Source: Anthostomella pinea
Lineage: Eukaryota > Ascomycota > Sordariomycetes > Xylariales > Xylariaceae
Assembly: GCA_963556695.1 (NCBI GenBank)
Contig: CAUWAG010000020.1
Span: 4,092,001 to 4,156,000 of the forward strand
Length of the DNA stretch: 64,000 bases
Direction of reading: 5' to 3'
The notes beneath the pieces were generated by a model. That model saw only the letters and a program-made list of their open reading frames with translations, was not told the DNA's origin and did not search any database. The position numbers and the translations under genes are program-made. Numbering within the stretch: position 1 is the stretch's first letter; every line of letters begins with the position of its first letter. Positions 1 to 11,952 of this stretch are shown here, piece after piece.

Positions 1-2
1 GG

Positions 3-74
3 GATTTCGGGGCGGAGCTCATGGAATTCGACCCAGCCGCCGCTTCTCGAATGACTATGAATGAAGGTGAGTAG
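3..74 (+). CDS. possible 3' end of an upstream gene (partial)
   Basis: The first bases read open in frame 3 and end at a TAG at 72-74, giving a short acidic tail (about 23 residues, containing DFGAELMEFDPAA). A GGTGAGT sequence at 65-71 could instead be a splice donor, so the true end of the gene may lie elsewhere. I do not recognise the protein; the call rests only on amino-acid composition and position at the contig edge. Confidence 0.2.
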   Translation, partial: DFGAELMEFDPAAASRMTMNEGE

Positions 75-431
75 TTTTCGCAGGGCCCTTCAGGATGAAA
101 GCCATATGAAGGTGAACGAGTTCGCAGTATGAGCCGTATGCTGATGATTTCAATGTTATTAACGTGAAAGCGTACGTTAAGATGGCAAAAAGCAGGTTGG
201 ATCGGCGATAAGTCTACGCCGTTATTTCCGCCCCTAAGAGCTTTCCAATCTGCTACTAAACCCCGTGTCGTCATTAGAGTGCGCGATTCAGGAGATTGCC
301 TCGGCAGGCAGGGATGGATATCCATTGTCAACCCTCGGCCCATACGGTTACGAGGCACTACAAGATGTTCTACCCGTATCCTCTTTCAAACCCTCGACAC
401 GATACGCCAACGGCCATCACAGATCTCCATC
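75..431. other. promoter/leader of acyl-CoA oxidase gene
   Basis: No gene is seen. The reading frame of the oxidase stays open upstream of its ATG to about 279, but that extension has no ATG and reads as low-complexity leader, so I take it as untranslated. Confidence 0.4.
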
Positions 432-2525
432 ATGTCGGCACCACCACAATGGGTCAAGAACCTGAAGCCATCTGGCACACCAAGCTCAGAAGTGCTCGAA
501 CAAGAACGTAACAAGAGCAACGTCAATGCCGACAGTCTCAGTACCTTCCTCTTCACCAAAGAGGGCCGTGACCGCAAGCAACGTGTTTTGAAGACGTTGC
601 AAGGCGAAAAGGTCTTCGACAAGAGCCAGAACTACTTCGCAGGACGCATCGACCGTTTCGAGACGGCACTTGCGCGCGCAAAGAAACTCGCGCAGATCCA
701 CTCTAGGGAAAGCTGGACTCAAGAGGAGAGGGTAGTCGCCAATGAGCTCATTAGTGAGCCAGGACCATACGGTCTGCACGAGAGCATGTTCCTCATCACT
801 CTCCGCGACCAAGGCACACCGGAGCAGCACGAGAAGTTCTTGAGGCCCGCGGAACAGTACAAGTACATCGGCTGCTACGCTCAAACCGAGCTGGGACACG
901 GCAGCAACGTGCGCGGTCTCGAGACGACAGCGACATGGAACCCGGATGACAAGACCTTCACCATCCACTCACCCACCCTCACTTCATCCAAATGGTGGAT
1001 TGGCTCCCTCGGCCGCACAGCCAACCACGCCGTTGTCATGGCTCAGCTCATCATCAACGGCAAGGGTATGGGGCCTCATCCTTTTGTCGTCCAGATCCGA
1101 GACCTGCAGACCCATCAACCACTCGAGAACGTCTATGTCGGCGACATCGGACCCAAGTTCGGCTACAACACCATGGACAACGGCTACCTCCTCTTCAACA
1201 AAGTCAAGGTCCCGCACATCTCCATGCTCGCCAAGTTTTCAGGCGTCGACCCAAAGACCAACCAATACGTCAAACCCGCTTCCGCTAGCTTGGTCTTTGG
1301 CACACTCACCTGGGTGCGCTCAACAATCGTCCTGCAATCCGGTGGTGTTCTCGCTCGTGGCGTGACCATTGCGACGCGATACTGTGCCGTACGCCATCAG
1401 TTCCAGGACCGCGATGCGCCGGAGTGGCATAAGGGCGAGAACCAAGTCCTCAATTACACCACCGTCCAAATCCGTCTCCTTCCTCTCCTGGCTACTACCT
1501 TCGCCCTTCACTTCACCGGCAAGGGTATGATGGCCTTATACGGGGCAAACCAGAAGAAAATGTCCCAAGACGTCGGCAAAGTCGGCGGAGCCCAGCGCGG
1601 CGCAGGACCCGAGGAGACCAACGCCGGCTCAGACCTGCTCGCAGACTTGCACGCCACTTCTTGCGGTCTCAAATCCCTCGCCTCCTTCACCGCCGTCGAA
1701 GGTCTCGAGGTTTGTCGTCGTGCCTGTGGCGGCCACGGCTACTCCTCTTTCTCCGGCATCGGGCCTTGGTACGCCGATTACCTCCCCACCGCAACATGGG
1801 AGGGTGACAACTACATGCTCACGCAGCAGGTGGCTCGCTATTTGTTGAAGTCGGCTCGCTCCGTGCTAAAGGGCAACGAGCCAACGAACGACACTACCGC
1901 CATTCTCTCCAACTTCCTGCAGAAGCAAGACACAGGCGCTGCCTTCGACGTTTTGGGCAACGACAGCGATGTCGTCGCCGCTTTCGCCTGGCGTTCCGCC
2001 TTTTTGACATTCGCTGCGCTGAAGCACCGTGACGAGCAGAAGAGGAGCTGGAACAGCCTGCTGGTGGACTTTTACCGTCTCAGCCGAGCCCACTCACAGT
2101 ACATGGTCGTGAAGAACTTCTACGAGACTCTCCAGTCTGCCTCAACGGACCTGGACGTCGAGACCACCGGGATCATGCACAAGCTCTTCCGGCTCTACGC
2201 CCTGCACACTCTCGAGCAAGAAGCGTCTGAATTCTACACGTCTTCCGCCGTCACCGTCCGTCAGATCGAGCTGGCCCGTATTTCGACGGTCATGAAGCTG
2301 TTGGAGGAGATCCGCCCGCATGCCGTGAAGTTGGTGGATTCCTGGGAGTTCCCTGACTGGCAGCTCGACTCTTCCCTCGGGAGATACGACGGCAAGGTGT
2401 ACGAGGACATGTTCTATCGTGCCTCGGAGCTCAACCCGCTCAATAAGGTCACGGTTGACCCGTATCCGGATAGCCCCACGTTGTTCAAGCAGAATGATGC
2501 GGGTGCTATGAAAGCTAAGCTCTGA
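432..2525 (+). CDS. peroxisomal acyl-CoA oxidase
   Basis: Acyl-CoA oxidase catalyses the first step of peroxisomal beta-oxidation: FAD-dependent conversion of acyl-CoA to trans-2-enoyl-CoA with release of H2O2. The start chosen is the first ATG in the open frame (MSAPPQWVKN), giving 697 residues, normal for the family. The FAD/substrate segment CYAQTELGHGSN lies near residue 147. The catalytic-base segment TWEGDN (Glu) lies near residue 455, after a GGHGYSSFSGIG stretch. The protein ends in AKL, an accepted peroxisomal PTS1 signal, so import through Pex5 is expected. No intron is needed. It could be any of the acyl-CoA oxidase paralogues in filamentous fungi; chain-length preference cannot be read from the sequence. 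Confidence 0.93.
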   Translation: MSAPPQWVKNLKPSGTPSSEVLEQERNKSNVNADSLSTFLFTKEGRDRKQRVLKTLQGEKVFDKSQNYFAGRIDRFETALARAKKLAQIHSRESWTQEERVVANELISEPGPYGLHESMFLITLRDQGTPEQHEKFLRPAEQYKYIGCYAQTELGHGSNVRGLETTATWNPDDKTFTIHSPTLTSSKWWIGSLGRTANHAVVMAQLIINGKGMGPHPFVVQIRDLQTHQPLENVYVGDIGPKFGYNTMDNGYLLFNKVKVPHISMLAKFSGVDPKTNQYVKPASASLVFGTLTWVRSTIVLQSGGVLARGVTIATRYCAVRHQFQDRDAPEWHKGENQVLNYTTVQIRLLPLLATTFALHFTGKGMMALYGANQKKMSQDVGKVGGAQRGAGPEETNAGSDLLADLHATSCGLKSLASFTAVEGLEVCRRACGGHGYSSFSGIGPWYADYLPTATWEGDNYMLTQQVARYLLKSARSVLKGNEPTNDTTAILSNFLQKQDTGAAFDVLGNDSDVVAAFAWRSAFLTFAALKHRDEQKRSWNSLLVDFYRLSRAHSQYMVVKNFYETLQSASTDLDVETTGIMHKLFRLYALHTLEQEASEFYTSSAVTVRQIELARISTVMKLLEEIRPHAVKLVDSWEFPDWQLDSSLGRYDGKVYEDMFYRASELNPLNKVTVDPYPDSPTLFKQNDAGAMKAKL

Positions 2526-3693
2526 GTGGTTGGTGGATTTAAACGGTGTTCAATTGGGTATGAAGGAGGTTGTGATATTGTATATTTGTGTATGGAACGT
2601 ATGTAGGATGCAACCAGAATGTTCAGGTAGTATCGAGTATATACTGTATCTGATGATACCCTTCTACCTTGAGATATGTGGCATCAACAGGTTTGGTGGG
2701 AAGGATGCCGATGAGGGTACTCTCACAGAGAAGGAGAAAATAGGTCAATGATCAACTGACTTGGTGTATGAACTGTCATTGATGCATTGATGCATTGAGG
2801 CTCTCGAGTGTGGTCGTTAATGGAAATAAGCTTCGCAGTGAGTGGTGACCGAAGTGATGGCTGGGCCATACAGTCAGTCCCAAGCAAAACATGTCAGAAT
2901 CAGGCATCGCACAACCAGACGACAACGAATAACATACGTCTATGTGCTTCACAAAGCTCTCGGGGCAAGTATGGAGTAACAAGTGAGTCGGATCAAAACT
3001 CTGAAAGCAGAACATGACTGCTCTGTCAAACTACCTGGCATAGTATCGCCAACATGACGGCTTGAGTGTTATCGTATCACTTTAAAGTCGTTAAGACTTA
3101 GAGCAAATGAGAGATATGGGAGCAGAAGTTCACACTGCGATCTTCCGATGTCGGTCGCCTGTCCCGTAAGCACGGAAAGTTCACGTCAGGGCGCCGACTA
3201 TTTACGCCCCCCGCTGTGGCTGGCGCAGAGCTCCATATGCAAACCAAGCGTCTGTTGTCGTGGCTGAAGCTTGCTGGCGGGAATGTCCGCACAGTGCTCA
3301 TCGGCCTTGTGCGGCACCGTCTTTAAAGTACCCGGGTCGCGTCTGCCACTCAAATCGCGTCAGCCATAAACACTTACACCACTGCCACCAGTACATGCAC
3401 CTCTTGCACTCTCCTTCACGAGGAACTTCTAACCCACACCAAGTCGGCGACATTGCTTGCTGCCCTCGACCGCCGCCTTTTCACAGCATCCATTCTTGAA
3501 AGCCTTGTGTCAATTGTTCGTCGTTTACGCGAGACGTCCCCAATCTACCAGCCACGAGCATCCGACGCGTTCAATCTTCCAATTCTGCCCGCTCCCATCC
3601 GCAGTCCAGAGGTTGCAGCACCCTACCAACGCCGACAAGGTCCCATGAATCCGCCGTAGGAGCTTCGAACACGCGTCCAGATACTCTCTCAGC
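2526..3693. other. intergenic region, oxidase 3' end to CDC45 leader
   Basis: No coding region is seen. A short direct repeat (TTGATGCATTGATGCATTGA) lies near 2778. The last 300 bases before 3694 are pyrimidine-rich on the + strand, as in many fungal leaders. Confidence 0.4.
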
Positions 3694-6359
3694 ATGTATC
3701 TGCCTCGCGAGCTCATATCCAAACTCTACACCCACCTCCAAGACACCCGCCACCCGCTGTCGCCTCCCGTCCTCATACTCGTCGCGCTCGAACCCGACGC
3801 TCTATGCGCCTGTCGCATCCTGACCCGGCTCCTCAAACATGACTACATACCGCACAAGATACACCCCGTGGCCGGCTATGGAGACCTCGAACGCGCTGGC
3901 CAGGAGCTAGTTAGTCCCATGATGGAGACGCGTGGTGGGAGTGGTGGAGTTGTCGTGTGCCTCGGCGTAGGTGGTATGGTCGATATGGGCACCATCCTGG
4001 GTCTCGAAGTCGAGGGCGAAGACTCGAGCTTCAATGGTGTTGAAGTATGGGTGATCGACTCCCACAGGCCGTGGAACTTGGGTAATGTCTTTGGTGGATA
4101 TCCCCTGGAGCCTGCTTCCGACGAAGCTGCAAGCTATCAGGCACGAGCCCCTGAAGGTATCACTTCAGGTCGAATAGGTCGGTCGTACAAGCCTGGGAAG
4201 GGTGGGATTGTGGTCTTCGACGATGGTGATGTAGTAGAAGGATTGACTATGGAACGGGACGCGTACCTGGCATTGGTCGACATGCCTGACATTGAAGACG
4301 ATGGTGAGCCATTGGGCCACAGCGATTCCGAGAGCGAAGACGAGCCAGAAGAAGAGCTGCCACGACCAGGTCAAAAGAGGAAATCCTGGTCCGACCGAGA
4401 TGATGAGAGTAGTGAGGAAGATGACGACCGACCCCGACAAAGGAGGCGAAGTAATTCTGTAAGGCTTTCCGCACACCCCATTGGCGCTCCATGAAACTGA
4501 CTTTATAGTCTTCGTCAATACCAGACTCACCACGCCGCCCGCCTCAACGAGGACTGGTCTCCTTACGGGATCCTGAAATCATAACATCTGATGATGCCGA
4601 AAACCCACCATCGGCTGCCCAGCCTCCTAGGGGTCCGTCTGCTCGCAGGCTACGGAGAAGATTGCTGAGGATGCGAAGCGAGAACGAAGCCGTACTCCGG
4701 AAATACTACCGTATGGGAACCTCCTACTCAGAACCTATCAGCTCAATGATTTACTCCCTTGCCTCCGAACTGGGTCGAGAGGACAACGACCTGCTCTGGT
4801 TGACCATTGTTGGCGTCACCTCTATGGAGCTTTACGGACGGTCCTCGGCCGGGCTAGCTGTGACTGTCCGCAGTTCTGACACTCGACCTACAAACGGCTG
4901 GATGGGAGTTCCTGGCGCACGTATACGACAGCTCCTGAGGGACGAAGTGCGACGTCTCAACCCGCCAGACATTAGCTCGAGAACAGCAGCAGAAGGCGCA
5001 GGGATTATACCTACGACCGCCCGAAGTCCCGAAGACACGAGTATTAGGCTATCCCCTGAGCCCAAGTTCCTGCTCATCAGGCACTGGAGTCTCTACGACA
5101 GCATGCTACATTCCCCTTACCTGTTCTCAAGGCTTCATATCTGGAGTGACAGTGGTCTGAAACGTCTACACAAGCTTCTGGCAAAGATGGGTGTCAGCCT
5201 GGTCCAATGCAAGCAAAGTTACACGCATATGGACATGATGGTTAAAAAGGACTTACGAACGAAGCTGCTGAAGTATGCAACATTGTACAACCTCGACGGC
5301 ATGGTTCCCGCTCTCGAAACGGACGGTAGGGATCGGGCCGGTGCCAAAGATGGGTGGGGCTTTGTTCGAAGTTGGGGCTGGCGGGCAACGCTCAGTGCAC
5401 AGGATGTTGGTGTAGTCATTGGTGCGCTTCTCGAAGTAGGGAGACAAAGTACGGTGACTAGCGAGGATGGACGTATGCGGGCAAGCCATGCTCAAGACCT
5501 GGAGGATGATGGTGGCGCAGCTGAGGCGCAGGAATGGGTCAGCCGGTTTTGGGATGCATACGATGCGCTTGAGAAGTGAGTTCGTCTCCATAAAGACATT
5601 TACACGATGCTAACCAACTGTAGTATCGATGCTCTCAAAGCTGGCCTGCCTACGGCGCAATATCTTCACCGCGCCATCTTCCGAACTGGTACTTCACTTA
5701 TCGGCAAGCGACAGATCAAACACTTGCATGCCTTCCGCATGTGTGTCATCAAGGACGGACCCGACGTTCCTCTCTTCACTCACCCAGCCGCCCTTACTAA
5801 GCTATCACTCTGGATCGGCGAGGCGCTAGCAGAGCAGGAGAAAGATGCTACAGGCAAGCTAGCACACGGCGGACGCGGTACACCACTGGTGGTTGCGAGC
5901 TTGAACGAAAAGCGAGGCGTATACGTTGTTGTCGGTACTGGTGGGGGTGGTGGGCCTGACCTTGCGTTCCTAAACGGGGAGGGAGCAAAGAAGAAGCAGG
6001 CCGCCAAAGCAGCCAAAGCCAGTGAACGAGAGCTCAAGCGTAAGAACAAGGAGAAAATCAGAGAGGAGAAACGTGCTGCAAGAGAGGCAGCAGGCGAAGA
6101 CGACGATGACTACGAGGAAGACGAGGACTCGGAGTCAGACGGCAGCGACGCGTCGGACTCGGACTCGGAAGACGAGGTCGATGAAAGCAAGGAGCGCGGG
6201 TACGGCTTGAACAAGTTCGGTAGCGCGTTCCAGGATGTGGTGGCCGAGACGAATGCCCGTGTGCGAATCGACAGCTTCGAGCACTGCGTGGTCGAAGTCC
6301 GGAAGGAAGACCTGAGTGGATTTCTGGAGTCTCTGAGCATGAAGGCTGTTGTGGGGTAA
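3694..6359 (+). CDS. CDC45: Cdc45, DNA replication initiation factor (3 exons)
   Basis: Cdc45 is the C of the CMG helicase (Cdc45-MCM-GINS) and acts in the nucleus at origins and forks. Exons are 3694-4458, 4509-5575 and 5624-6359. Donors are GTAAGG and GTGAGT; a GCTAAC branch site lies before the second acceptor; phases join cleanly. The product is 855 residues. The N-terminus (MYLPRELISKLYTHL) and the segments VLILVALEPDALCACRIL and HKIHPVAGYGDLE match the DHH-like fold start of Cdc45. Residues 209-258 form an acidic, basic-flanked linker, and residues 732-800 a Lys-rich then Asp/Glu/Ser-rich insertion, both typical of fungal Cdc45. The conserved FRTGTSLIGKRQIKHLHAFRM segment starts exon 3. 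The gene is longer than yeast Cdc45 mainly through these disordered insertions. Confidence 0.93.
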
Positions 6360-7964
6360 GGGATACCACATAATCGACGTTTTCTGGCGTTCTGGAGAGA
6401 GTTGCATAGCCTGCGCATCTTTTACAAGCACACATACGATGGAGCAGGCGGGAGTTCAGCGGCTTGTTGCAGATTCTGGAGCTTGAATCATGATGCATGG
6501 ACAATGACTTTCAGTTGGGCTTGGGACTGGGAGCGGAAGGACTCGGTGTCGATAAGTTTTGTCGAGCTGGATAGGGGTTACACCTCTGCAGTGTCTGGTA
6601 TCATTGTTCAGAATATATTCATGATCTCTTCACCCCGTCCTGACTAGATACCCAGTATTGAATGGCTGCAATGAGTTGCTTTGTCACGGACTTATTTTCA
6701 GAAATCTTCATGGCCAAAACAAGGTAAATCAACGATAAAATGTGGGAAGAACAAAGAGTAAAGGATAGACTTCACGTTATGAGTAACTGCTGATGGATCA
6801 AGCTTTGTGCCTGATGTCGAACCACGTCATAATAAGAGCCGCCTTGTGAGCAAGTGACTGCCTGACTGCTGGTGGCTGCTGCTTATTAGCGTCAAATTGA
6901 ATTCTAGATTGAGGTCGCCATGGAGTCGATAGAATTACCCCGCCACCATTCGTCATCCTCGAGATACCTCCTACTACTTGATTCCATACCTCTTCAACAT
7001 ACCTCGCTCCTACGCACCTACACTCAATAGCCTACCCGAGTTCTTTTGAACAATTTATTAGATTGGTTTTCCTACCTTATCCTGTCAACTCTACCACGAT
7101 CGTATACGCACAAAAGACCGGCAAACGGATAGATACACACGCAAACAGCCAGCAGCTTCACCATCGTCTTGTACGGTAGACCAGGCCGAGACGACGCGAG
7201 CGCCCGCTTACATCATCCACCACGCTGCAACAGGCAGTTGCGCCCGCCCGCCTTTCCCTCCCCCGCCAGCTGCCCCTGCATCTCTCTTACGGCAATCAGA
7301 GGCATCTGCAGAGGGACTGCAAGGGGATCGCAGAGGTAGGTCTTGCTGGCCCATCGTTTCCTTTGTACCCGGACAATGGTCAACGGTCATCAATGGTATG
7401 CTGAGGTGTATACTGACGAGTATGTGCAACCAGCCTGTCCCTGTAATCCTTCCAAGGTTCCAATCCGCTTCCTCGTCGTCTTGCTGTGCCGCCAGCCTCG
7501 ATCCAGCCAAGCCAAGCCAGCCTGCAGCGCTCTTGTGTGAGCATTGCTGCGGCGCTGACGGGTCTTCTGCCTAGACCTGGGACTGCACATCACAAGGAAC
7601 TCCAGAAGTCCTCCTCCATCTCACATCTTCTCTGGCTCAGTGCTGTATCATCATTCTGAATCGCCCCGACCGACAAAAAGTTGGCATTTTGTGCCGGTTC
7701 CCCTCGCTGCGGCATCTGAGGCTCCATCGCTCCATCGCTAGCAGGACGCCCGTATTTGTTACTGTCACCGACCGTTGCGACGACCCCACCTTACGATAGC
7801 GCCCACCTCTTGTACCGGTACCTTGTCGACTGTCGCATCATAAACATCGCAGACGCCCGCCCACCACAACCACGCCCGACCTCGACGAACGCAGACAAAG
7901 CTGCACATTCCAGCATAACCCACAACATACAGTCACCCCTTCGCCGTTCCTGACCACATAGACC
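6360..7964. other. long intergenic region and probable NCS-1 5' leader
   Basis: About 1.6 kb without a supported coding region. The part from 6950 to 7960 is C/T-rich and poor in long ORFs, which fits a long transcribed leader for the downstream calcium sensor gene. Short ATG-started frames (for example 7756-7953) could be uORFs but nothing shows they are used. Confidence 0.35.
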
Positions 7965-8882
7965 ATGGGCAAATCGTGAGTTTATCCACGACCCCCGCCA
8001 AGTTCAGCCACGCCCTCCCTCTCCCGTCCATAGCCGCCCGCAGAATGCGAAACCTCTGGCGGCTACCTACCCACCTCTGCATCGAGGCATATCGAACACG
8101 TCGCGCCCTCATGGCTTCTACCTTTCGTGCCGGGCAATACGATGGACTTGGCTAACATGTTTTCCAATCAGTCAATCAAAGCTCTCGCAAGAGCAACTGG
8201 CCGAACTCCAGAAGTCCACACACTTTGACAAGAAGGAGCTGCAGCAATGGTATAAGGGTCAGTCAGCCTCCTCTCCAGCCCACTACTAGATCCATATACC
8301 CTGTCTTGGCCCGACGGAACTGTTCGGCTTACTCGCAATCAGGCTTCTTGAAAGACTGCCCTTCTGGCATGCTCACGAAGGAGGAGTTCCAAAAGATCTA
8401 TCGACAATTCTTCCCCTTTGGAGATCCGTCCTCATTCGCAGATTATGTATTCAACGTATTCGATGCCGACAAATCCGGATCCATTGACTTCAAAGAGTTC
8501 ATCTGCGCGCTGAGCGTCACGAGTCGCGGCAAGATGGAGGACAAGCTCGACTGGGCCTTCCAATTATACGACATCGACGGTGATGGCAAGATCAGCTATG
8601 ATGAGATGCTCAAGATCGTAGAGGCGATCTACAAAATGGTAAGGTGGAGCATGTTTCCAGAGAACATAGGCTGGTTGCTAATGGGGTGGCCCCGTGACAC
8701 AGGTCGGCTCGATGGTGAAACTCCCTGAAGATGAAGATACCCCCGAGAAGCGCGTTAAGAAGATATTTCGCATGATGGACAAGGACGAGAATGGCAGTCT
8801 AGACATGGAGGAGTTCAAGGAGGGCAGCAAACGCGACGAGACAATTGTGTCGGCCTTGTCGCTGTACGACGGATTGGTGTAG
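7965..8882 (+). CDS. neuronal calcium sensor 1 (frequenin-like), 4 exons
   Basis: NCS-1 is a myristoylated EF-hand calcium sensor that regulates the phosphatidylinositol 4-kinase Pik1 at the Golgi/plasma membrane and affects calcium tolerance. Exons are 7965-7975 (11 bases only), 8172-8257, 8343-8638 and 8703-8882, with donors GTGAGT, GTCAGT and GTAAGG; the phases join to a 190-residue protein. It begins MGKSQSKLS, an N-myristoylation signal (Gly2). Three canonical EF-hand loops are seen: [24 protein letters not shown] and [12 protein letters not shown]. The first EF hand (around [10 protein letters not shown]) is degenerate, as in all NCS-1 proteins. The tiny first exon coding only MGK plus two bases is easily missed by gene callers but is required for the myristoylation motif. 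Confidence 0.96.
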
Positions 8883-11800
8883 ATTCGGTATCAGATCTGC
8901 GAAGGAAAGGGAGCGAGGCCGATCTCTTGTGAGGATACAAGGAGGGAAAGTGACGGTATGACTCAACACGGCGTTGATGAGGCCAGCACTGTTTCCACAA
9001 CGGAGGGCTGCTGTCGACGTGTTCTTTCTGTTTCCTCTGTCTTCGCGTGGGGCGTTCCTGTCTTCAAGAGGAGGAAATATGGCTCTGAGCCGCCCGCAAG
9101 GCCGGTCCATTTCACATTCTGGATAAGTAAGCTCCATGCAATGATCTTGCAACGGCCAAGTATTTTGTGCTTCAAACATGTATAGTCAAGCTCCGCAGCC
9201 AGGCAAACCACGGACTCTCTCTCGGTGGGGGCCCATAGATGTATGTCTAATCAGCTTGGTAATCAGACACACACAACTCACATAGTCTTTTCATGAAGAA
9301 CTCGACAGCTGGGACCACTGTGTGAACTTGTATGAACCTGTACTGGTGTCACGTACTGGTGTGAATTCGTCCTACCAACCCAAGGTGAGAGGCCTGCTCC
9401 GTTCCCCGGGATGCTGCAACGAGACATGGTGCCTGACGAACCGCGGTATCATGGAGGGATGGTGGGTCGAGAGCAGAAATGGTATCTGTTCTTAGATGTA
9501 CTGTATCCTTATCTCTGGTTTCTCTGGATGGGGTAATTGCCACTTCAGTATTTTGTAGAGAGGAGAAGCTGTTGCAGTTACCTACCTCTCCTGTCAAGTG
9601 TATATCCAGTGAGAGCGCCTAGATGGGTATGGGGCTGAAGCTGGGAAAGGCCATAGACAGTGTTCCGGTATGGGTTGGCATGCTGGCGCATGCGTTGGGC
9701 GATGTGATGGCTTGGAGTAATGAGGATGCTAGACTTACCTCGGTATCAAAGGGTTGGTAGTTAATGAGGGGTTGGATCATCTTGTCTTTGCCCCTGTCGA
9801 GTCTTTCGGTTGGTCTCCTTTGGCTGACGTGGGTGGTGAGGCGAAGCTCGGGATGGGTTTTTCATAACACTATCTGGGATTTTATGAGACCTGCTTGTTC
9901 TGTGTTGGTTGCAAATTTCTGCCTTTTCATGCCTGGGAGGGATGAACTTGTGAGGCAAGTGGGTTATGTGGGTGGTATGTTGGTTGAGTACGCTCAGGGG
10001 CAACTTTGGAGAAGACACTTCCGTTTCCCTATGTGGAGAGTTTGGTACTCAGACGATACTGGGGTTTAAAGTTGTGCAGTGGGATGACTTTGGAAGCCTT
10101 GGTAATAGTTATTTGTGTCTTTGGGTGGCATCAGAGTTGTGGTATATCAAAATATATACGCGGCATGGTGAGTAGGCGCACCTTCGGCCCTGGTTGATGT
10201 CAAGTAGGTCTTCTCTAGTCATACTGCTACGGAGCGTATCTGATATTGAGTTTGGTACCATTTTTGCTTTCCTGTACCGAGTCGAGTCAACCTCTTTAAC
10301 CAAGGGAATCGATCACCTTTCCGCGGACTGGCCTAGCACCGTACATCTGGCTGATCACTGCTGTGAGGCAGCTTCTCAAAGGTACCGTCAAGGAGGACTA
10401 CGTTATGAAGCTCGTACGTGATGGGCTGGAGGCGAGGACAGGCCAACTGGCGATGCAAGTAGAGGATCATGTGTGAGATATTTCTGTAGCATAGCGCTGA
10501 GCGCCTCTCTTTACTGTAGTTGGCATCTCAGGGGCAGAGAAGGGGGAATGTTGTCTTTGTCCTCTGATCCACGTAGCACATCTACTAAGGTGCCAATTAG
10601 CTAATATTCATACGCATGGTACGGCCGCGAAGCTCATGTGGCAGTGAAAATACATACATCTTGCTGGTGGTGACAGAAGCCCGTCGAGCAGGTCGACAGT
10701 TGAGTTTCAGTAGTTATGTTCAAAGGGTCCGATCCGCATGGAGACATAACGTTAGTGAGCGAAGTAGATGGTCAGCCATGTTGGCAGCGAAGGTACTCAG
10801 CCTGGTGGGATACCATCGCGTCGATTGCTGCCTTAAAACCTTAGGTAAACCTTGATGCCGCAAGCCACCAACCAGACAATCAATATCCTCCCCCATCTCC
10901 CTCGACCCTCAATCTTCCCCGACCTCTCCTTCAACATCTCCCTCCATCTCTTCTTCTAATTACCTCTCCCTCAACCTTAATCTCAACTCCGCCCTTAGTT
11001 TCTCTCTTAACATCCAACCTTCAGTTAACTTTCTTCGACCACTCCATTTATTTTATTATTAAAAACTTTACCCGGAGGGAAGAGTTAAATTTAAACACCT
11101 TAAAAGATGATAGAAAGCAGAGCTTTCTTGCTATACGTTAAGGCTAAAATAAAACGTTATAAATTATCTTAATCTACTAATACCTTAACTACGGACGGCT
11201 TCTGCAAGCTCAGGCCGATGCGTTACACGCCGAACGGCATACGCTTGCCTTAAAGCCAGGCCTTACTCCAAACACTTTGTTCCCTCCTTTATCCTCCTCT
11301 ATACATCTAGCTCAACAAAACACCGCCAAAACGCGCCGAATATCACACCACTCTTCTTTCGCAGACCCAGTCGACCTACTTTTATTGTTTTGCGCGATGC
11401 AAGACTTCGTGTTTCTAACCCAGTAGATTGAGATGGTATCGATGATGTGGAATCAATTCAGGCTCTGCCGCAACCTTGAGCGAATTTTTTTCCCCTCAAG
11501 CTCTACGACCGGAAGGGAGGAGCCAAACCCGAATATCCCAAAAGAAAACAAAAAGCAGAGCCCCCGTGCTTGAGCAAATAAAACGATATTTTTTTCCTTC
11601 CTTTTCTTGGTGGCTCATGGCTGAACTCTGTTCGTCTTCTCCCTCAACCTCAACGCCACTGCTTAATATGGCACCAGCGAAACCTTCGTACCGATGAGTC
11701 ACGAGAGCCCTATATGAGGACGAATCCTCGCACCGGAATCTCGCGAAGATTTTCTCCACGAACCACACACAATCATCTCTTCCCAACGTCACCTAGAATT

Positions 11801-11952
11801 GCGCGATGCGAGATCTGGAGTGGTTGCTGTCTCCGGAACCACTACTCGACCGACGCCCACACGGGCCAAACCAAACCGATCATGCCAACTCACGTCAACA
11901 TTGATCTCTTGCTTTGCACCACACTCCCCACCAGCCATCCACGTGTCACGGT
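8883..11952. other. 3-kb gene-poor region grading into AT-rich DNA
   Basis: No supported gene. Frames such as 9764-10069 (+) are open by chance and have no recognisable domain. From about 10,960 base composition shifts: CT-rich tracts (10,870-11,040) pass into AT-rich sequence (11,040-11,180), then mixed DNA. This may mark old decayed repeats at the edge of the AT-rich block. Confidence 0.35.

Noticed and set aside
279..431. N-terminal extension of the acyl-CoA oxidase frame by 51 codons
   Set aside because: The extension starts from GTG, has no ATG, and its composition is unlike the rest; the ATG at 432 gives a normal family length.
9764..10069. Open frame of about 100 codons in the gene-poor stretch
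   Set aside because: Starts without good context, no recognisable domain, Trp/Val-rich translation typical of chance frames.
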